Assembly (NCBI GenBank): GCA_903879825.1
Contig: CAIRND010000150.1
Coordinates: forward strand, 1 to 9,795
Source of the DNA: an uncultured Geobacteraceae bacterium
Lineage (GTDB): Bacteria > Desulfobacterota > Desulfuromonadia > Geobacterales > Pseudopelobacteraceae
Direction: 5' to 3'
DNA: 9,795 bases
Shown here: in pieces, positions 8,818 through 9,795 of the stretch
Position numbering within the stretch: the stretch's first letter is position 1
Layout of the letters: each line of letters begins with the position of its first letter
Notes under the pieces: generated by a model
Databases searched by the model: none
Told to the model about the DNA's origin: nothing
What the model saw: only the letters and a program-made list of their open reading frames with translations
Position numbers and translations under genes: made by a program

Positions 8818-8928
8818 ATGCGCACGAACGCGCATCTCAGTTCTTACAGAAGTGTAAACTCATTCCAGGCTTATAATGAACGGAAAGCTACCGTCTACAC
8901 AGGAGTGACCGATTCAATCTGCTATTGA
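8818..8928 (+). CDS. Possible 36-residue leader peptide or small protein
   Basis: ATG at 8818 is preceded by AAAGGAG with about 7-nt spacing, a better ribosome-binding site than most chance frames have. The 36-residue product is polar (MRTNAHLSSYRSVNSFQAYN onward, ending DSICY), with no signal peptide, membrane helix or family motif that I recognise. The frame overlaps the GEMM-like RNA region at 8838-8921, so one of the two readings is probably wrong unless it is a leader peptide. It ends 33 nt before the secreted protein gene. Confidence 0.25.
   Translation: MRTNAHLSSYRSVNSFQAYNERKATVYTGVTDSICY
8838..8921 (+). promoter_or_regulatory. Candidate GEMM-I-like (cyclic dinucleotide) riboswitch aptamer
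   Basis: Elements resembling the GEMM-I core appear in order: TAAAC at 8855-8859; a small hairpin CATT/AATG (8861-8864/8875-8878); ACGGAAAGC at 8880-8888, close to the GCGGAAAGC of Geobacter cGAMP-type members and the ACGCAAAGC of c-di-GMP types; CCGTCTA; and GGAGTGACCGA at 8902-8912, similar to the GGGGTTACCGA end of the Vibrio Vc2 aptamer. A closing helix is possible between CAGTT (8838-8842) and AATCTG (8916-8921) with one bulge. Its 3' arm also belongs to a competing hairpin TTCAAT/ATTGAA (8913-8918/8924-8929), as in a switch. Against it: the first hairpin loop is not a GNRA tetraloop, the second stem is short and poorly paired, and no terminator or SD-masking helix is clear. It lies 40 nt before a small secreted protein gene. 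The call is tentative. Confidence 0.35.
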
Positions 8929-8961
8929 AAACAAACTGATGATAGACATAAGGAGCATATT

Positions 8962-9375
8962 TTGAAAACTATCAATTTTATTATGTCACGTGTGGTGTTT
9001 TTGATCCTACTCGTACCATGTAGTGCACGCTCTGAAGGGGGTAATCAGCTCCCACTGGATTCTTTGTTGGGAAGATATGAGGGTCGTATGCAGGTACATA
9101 CTGCGTGGCAACAGGAATATGAGTATCAGACTGAGATCGTTTCTGTTGATACGTCTGCACATACAATCTCATTGGTAGCAAGATGCCCGAAATGTCCAAC
9201 GAGAGAATGGAAAAGAAATAATTGCGCTATTACAGAAGCACAAACCGAGATAAAACTTACCTGTAAATCACAGTTCGGCAATGAAGAGTACGTTATAAAT
9301 GGTGAACACTTGAAAGCTACCGGTGTTGGATCCAAGTACCCGTATACTATTAATGCAAGTAAAGTGATTAAGTAA
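8962..9375 (+). CDS. Small secreted protein of unknown function with CxxC motif
   Basis: 137 residues. Start is TTG at 8962 because AAGGAG lies 6 nt upstream; the next in-frame ATG (8983) would shorten the signal peptide and has no comparable site. A basic N-terminus and hydrophobic segment (about 8-20, SRVVFLILLVPC) form a signal peptide, with likely cleavage after SARS (residue 24). Cys20 is in LVPC, a poor lipobox, so a lipoprotein is less likely. The mature chain of about 113 residues looks mainly beta-strand (YEGRMQVHTAW, EYEYQTEIVSVD, HTISLVARC) and carries Cys75, Cys78 (CPKC), Cys88 and Cys101, suited to two disulfides or a metal site. I do not recognise the family. A possible GEMM-like RNA upstream would put it under cyclic dinucleotide control. 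Confidence 0.75.
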   Translation: MKTINFIMSRVVFLILLVPCSARSEGGNQLPLDSLLGRYEGRMQVHTAWQQEYEYQTEIVSVDTSAHTISLVARCPKCPTREWKRNNCAITEAQTEIKLTCKSQFGNEEYVINGEHLKATGVGSKYPYTINASKVIK

Positions 9376-9387
9376 GCTGAGATGTAT

Positions 9388-9418
9388 ACCAATAAAATAT
9401 CAGTGACAATTGGTTTTT
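9388..9418 (+). terminator. Possible weak terminator after the secreted protein gene
   Basis: ACCAAT (9388-9393) pairs with ATTGGT (9409-9414), followed by TTTT, 12 nt after the stop codon. The stem is only 6 bp and AT-rich with a 15-nt loop, so termination would be weak. Confidence 0.25.
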
Positions 9419-9463
9419 CAGCAGACTATTCCATAGAGACGGCCTTACTACTCAAGGAGTTAA

Positions 9464-9521
9464 TTTCTGCTCGTTTTTAGATGTGACTTTCATGTCCTAC
9501 TGAAATAGTCACGAGCAGAAA
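9464..9521. repeat. Interrupted inverted repeat
   Basis: TTTCTGCTCG (9464-9473) is the exact reverse complement of CGAGCAGAAA (9512-9521). Inside, GTGACT (9483-9488) pairs with AGTCAC (9507-9512), and TTCA/TGAA extend the inner stem. A 9-nt segment (TTTTTAGAT, 9474-9482) interrupts the left arm only; without it the arms would match over 15 bases. It sits about 90 nt after the secreted protein gene and directly before the first 23-bp direct repeat. It may be a transcript-end hairpin or the remnant of a palindromic element. Confidence 0.65.
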
Positions 9522-9523
9522 AT

Positions 9524-9546
9524 CTTATTTATAGGCGCAATTGTCC
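9524..9546. repeat. 23-bp direct repeat, copy 1
   Basis: A 23-base segment beginning CTTATTTATAGGCG and ending CAATTGTCC is repeated without change at 9677-9699, a period of 153 bp. Its last six bases (TTGTCC) are also the first six of the 12-bp terminal inverted repeat of the element at 9541-9674. Confidence 0.9.
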
Positions 9547-9674
9547 GGTTAGGTTTGTGCAACAGTCAAAATCGCCCCTCATCCGCCCCTTCGGGGCACC
9601 TTCTCCCTGATGGAGAAGGGAAAATAGGGGATAAGGCAGGGTTTTAGGTCTTTTGCAATTATCTAACCGGACAA
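9541..9674. mobile_element. 134-bp MITE/REP-like palindromic element, no coding capacity
   Basis: The ends are a perfect 12-bp inverted repeat, TTGTCCGGTTAG (9541-9552) and CTAACCGGACAA (9663-9674). Further inward TGCAA/TTGCA (9558-9562/9653-9657) and CCCCT/AGGGG (9575-9579/9626-9630) also pair. The centre holds two strong hairpins: GCCCC-TTC-GGGGC (9585-9597) and CCTTCTCC-CTGAT-GGAGAAGG (9599-9619). The whole could fold as a long stem ending in a two-hairpin head. The C/G-rich head resembles palindromic intergenic repeats I associate with many proteobacterial genomes (recollection, not searched). No transposase is present, so any mobility would be in trans. No simple target duplication abuts the ends, but a 23-bp direct repeat overlaps the left end and recurs 2 nt beyond the right end. 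Confidence 0.7.
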
Positions 9675-9676
9675 CA

Positions 9677-9699
9677 CTTATTTATAGGCGCAATTGTCC
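9677..9699. repeat. 23-bp direct repeat, copy 2
   Basis: Exact second copy of 9524-9546. After it the sequence diverges (ACAAAGG instead of GGTTAGG), so the second unit lacks the palindromic element. This could be a remnant of a tandem duplication with a 153-bp unit, or the pre-insertion target sequence. Confidence 0.9.
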
Positions 9700-9778
9700 A
9701 CAAAGGTACACGGGGGGTTGTTTCGCCGGAAGCGGAAACTATGCTGCTTTCTTTTCCAGGGTTATCAGCTGAAACCAT

Positions 9779-9795
9779 AAAAAAATGCCCGGTAA
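9779..9795. terminator. Probable left half of an intrinsic terminator at the window edge
   Basis: A run of seven A (9779-9785) is followed by TGCCCGGTAA to the last base. Seen on the minus strand this is TTACCGGGCA followed by seven T, the 3' arm and T-run of a rho-independent terminator for a minus-strand gene entering from the right. The other arm would lie beyond the window, so this is a prediction. Confidence 0.35.

Noticed and set aside
9659..9795. Minus-strand frame open to the right edge, ending inside the palindromic element
   Set aside because: About 45 codons with no family features, and it crosses a probable terminator T-run and repeat DNA; a plus-strand frame is equally open here.

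Overview
The window reads as a signalling-rich stretch of a free-living, motile, Gram-negative bacterium. Dense two-component genes, a chemoreceptor, a substrate-binding-type sensor domain, an iron-type alcohol dehydrogenase, moderate GC and a possible GEMM-type RNA together suggest a Geobacter-like member of the Desulfuromonadota. That placement is inferred from gene content and style; no marker gene is present to prove it.

The left third (1-3183, all minus strand) is one signalling locus. In transcription order it holds a soluble two-PAS histidine kinase of the NarX/HisKA_3 type (1663-3183), a full-length NarL/FixJ-type response regulator whose start overlaps the kinase end by 20 nt (1044-1682), a stand-alone receiver domain paralogous to that regulator (474-878), and the N-terminal part of an exported NMT1/THI5-like substrate-binding protein cut by the window edge (1-424). 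A perfect 33-bp palindrome follows the regulator stop codon directly, in the gap before the receiver gene.

The middle (3473-6267, minus strand) is a two-gene unit: a group III iron-type alcohol dehydrogenase followed by a cytosolic hybrid kinase (PAS-HisKA-HATPase-receiver). Stop and start share one base (TGATG), so the two are very likely translationally coupled. A candidate sigma70-type promoter lies at 6408-6435. A 636-bp divergent intergenic region separates this unit from a plus-strand gene for a membrane chemoreceptor (6904-8532).

The right end (8533-9795) is sparse and rich in structured DNA. It holds a 47-nt hairpin bracketed by 7-bp direct repeats, a region resembling the core of a GEMM-I (cyclic dinucleotide) riboswitch upstream of a small secreted Cys-containing protein of unknown function (8962-9375), an interrupted inverted repeat, a 134-bp MITE/REP-like element with 12-bp terminal inverted repeats and an associated 23-bp direct duplication, and what looks like the left half of an intrinsic terminator at the last bases.

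Most genes follow known families. The less ordinary points are the possible GEMM-like RNA, the dehydrogenase-kinase coupling, the receiver-only paralogue with its palindrome, and the nested repeat element near the right edge.
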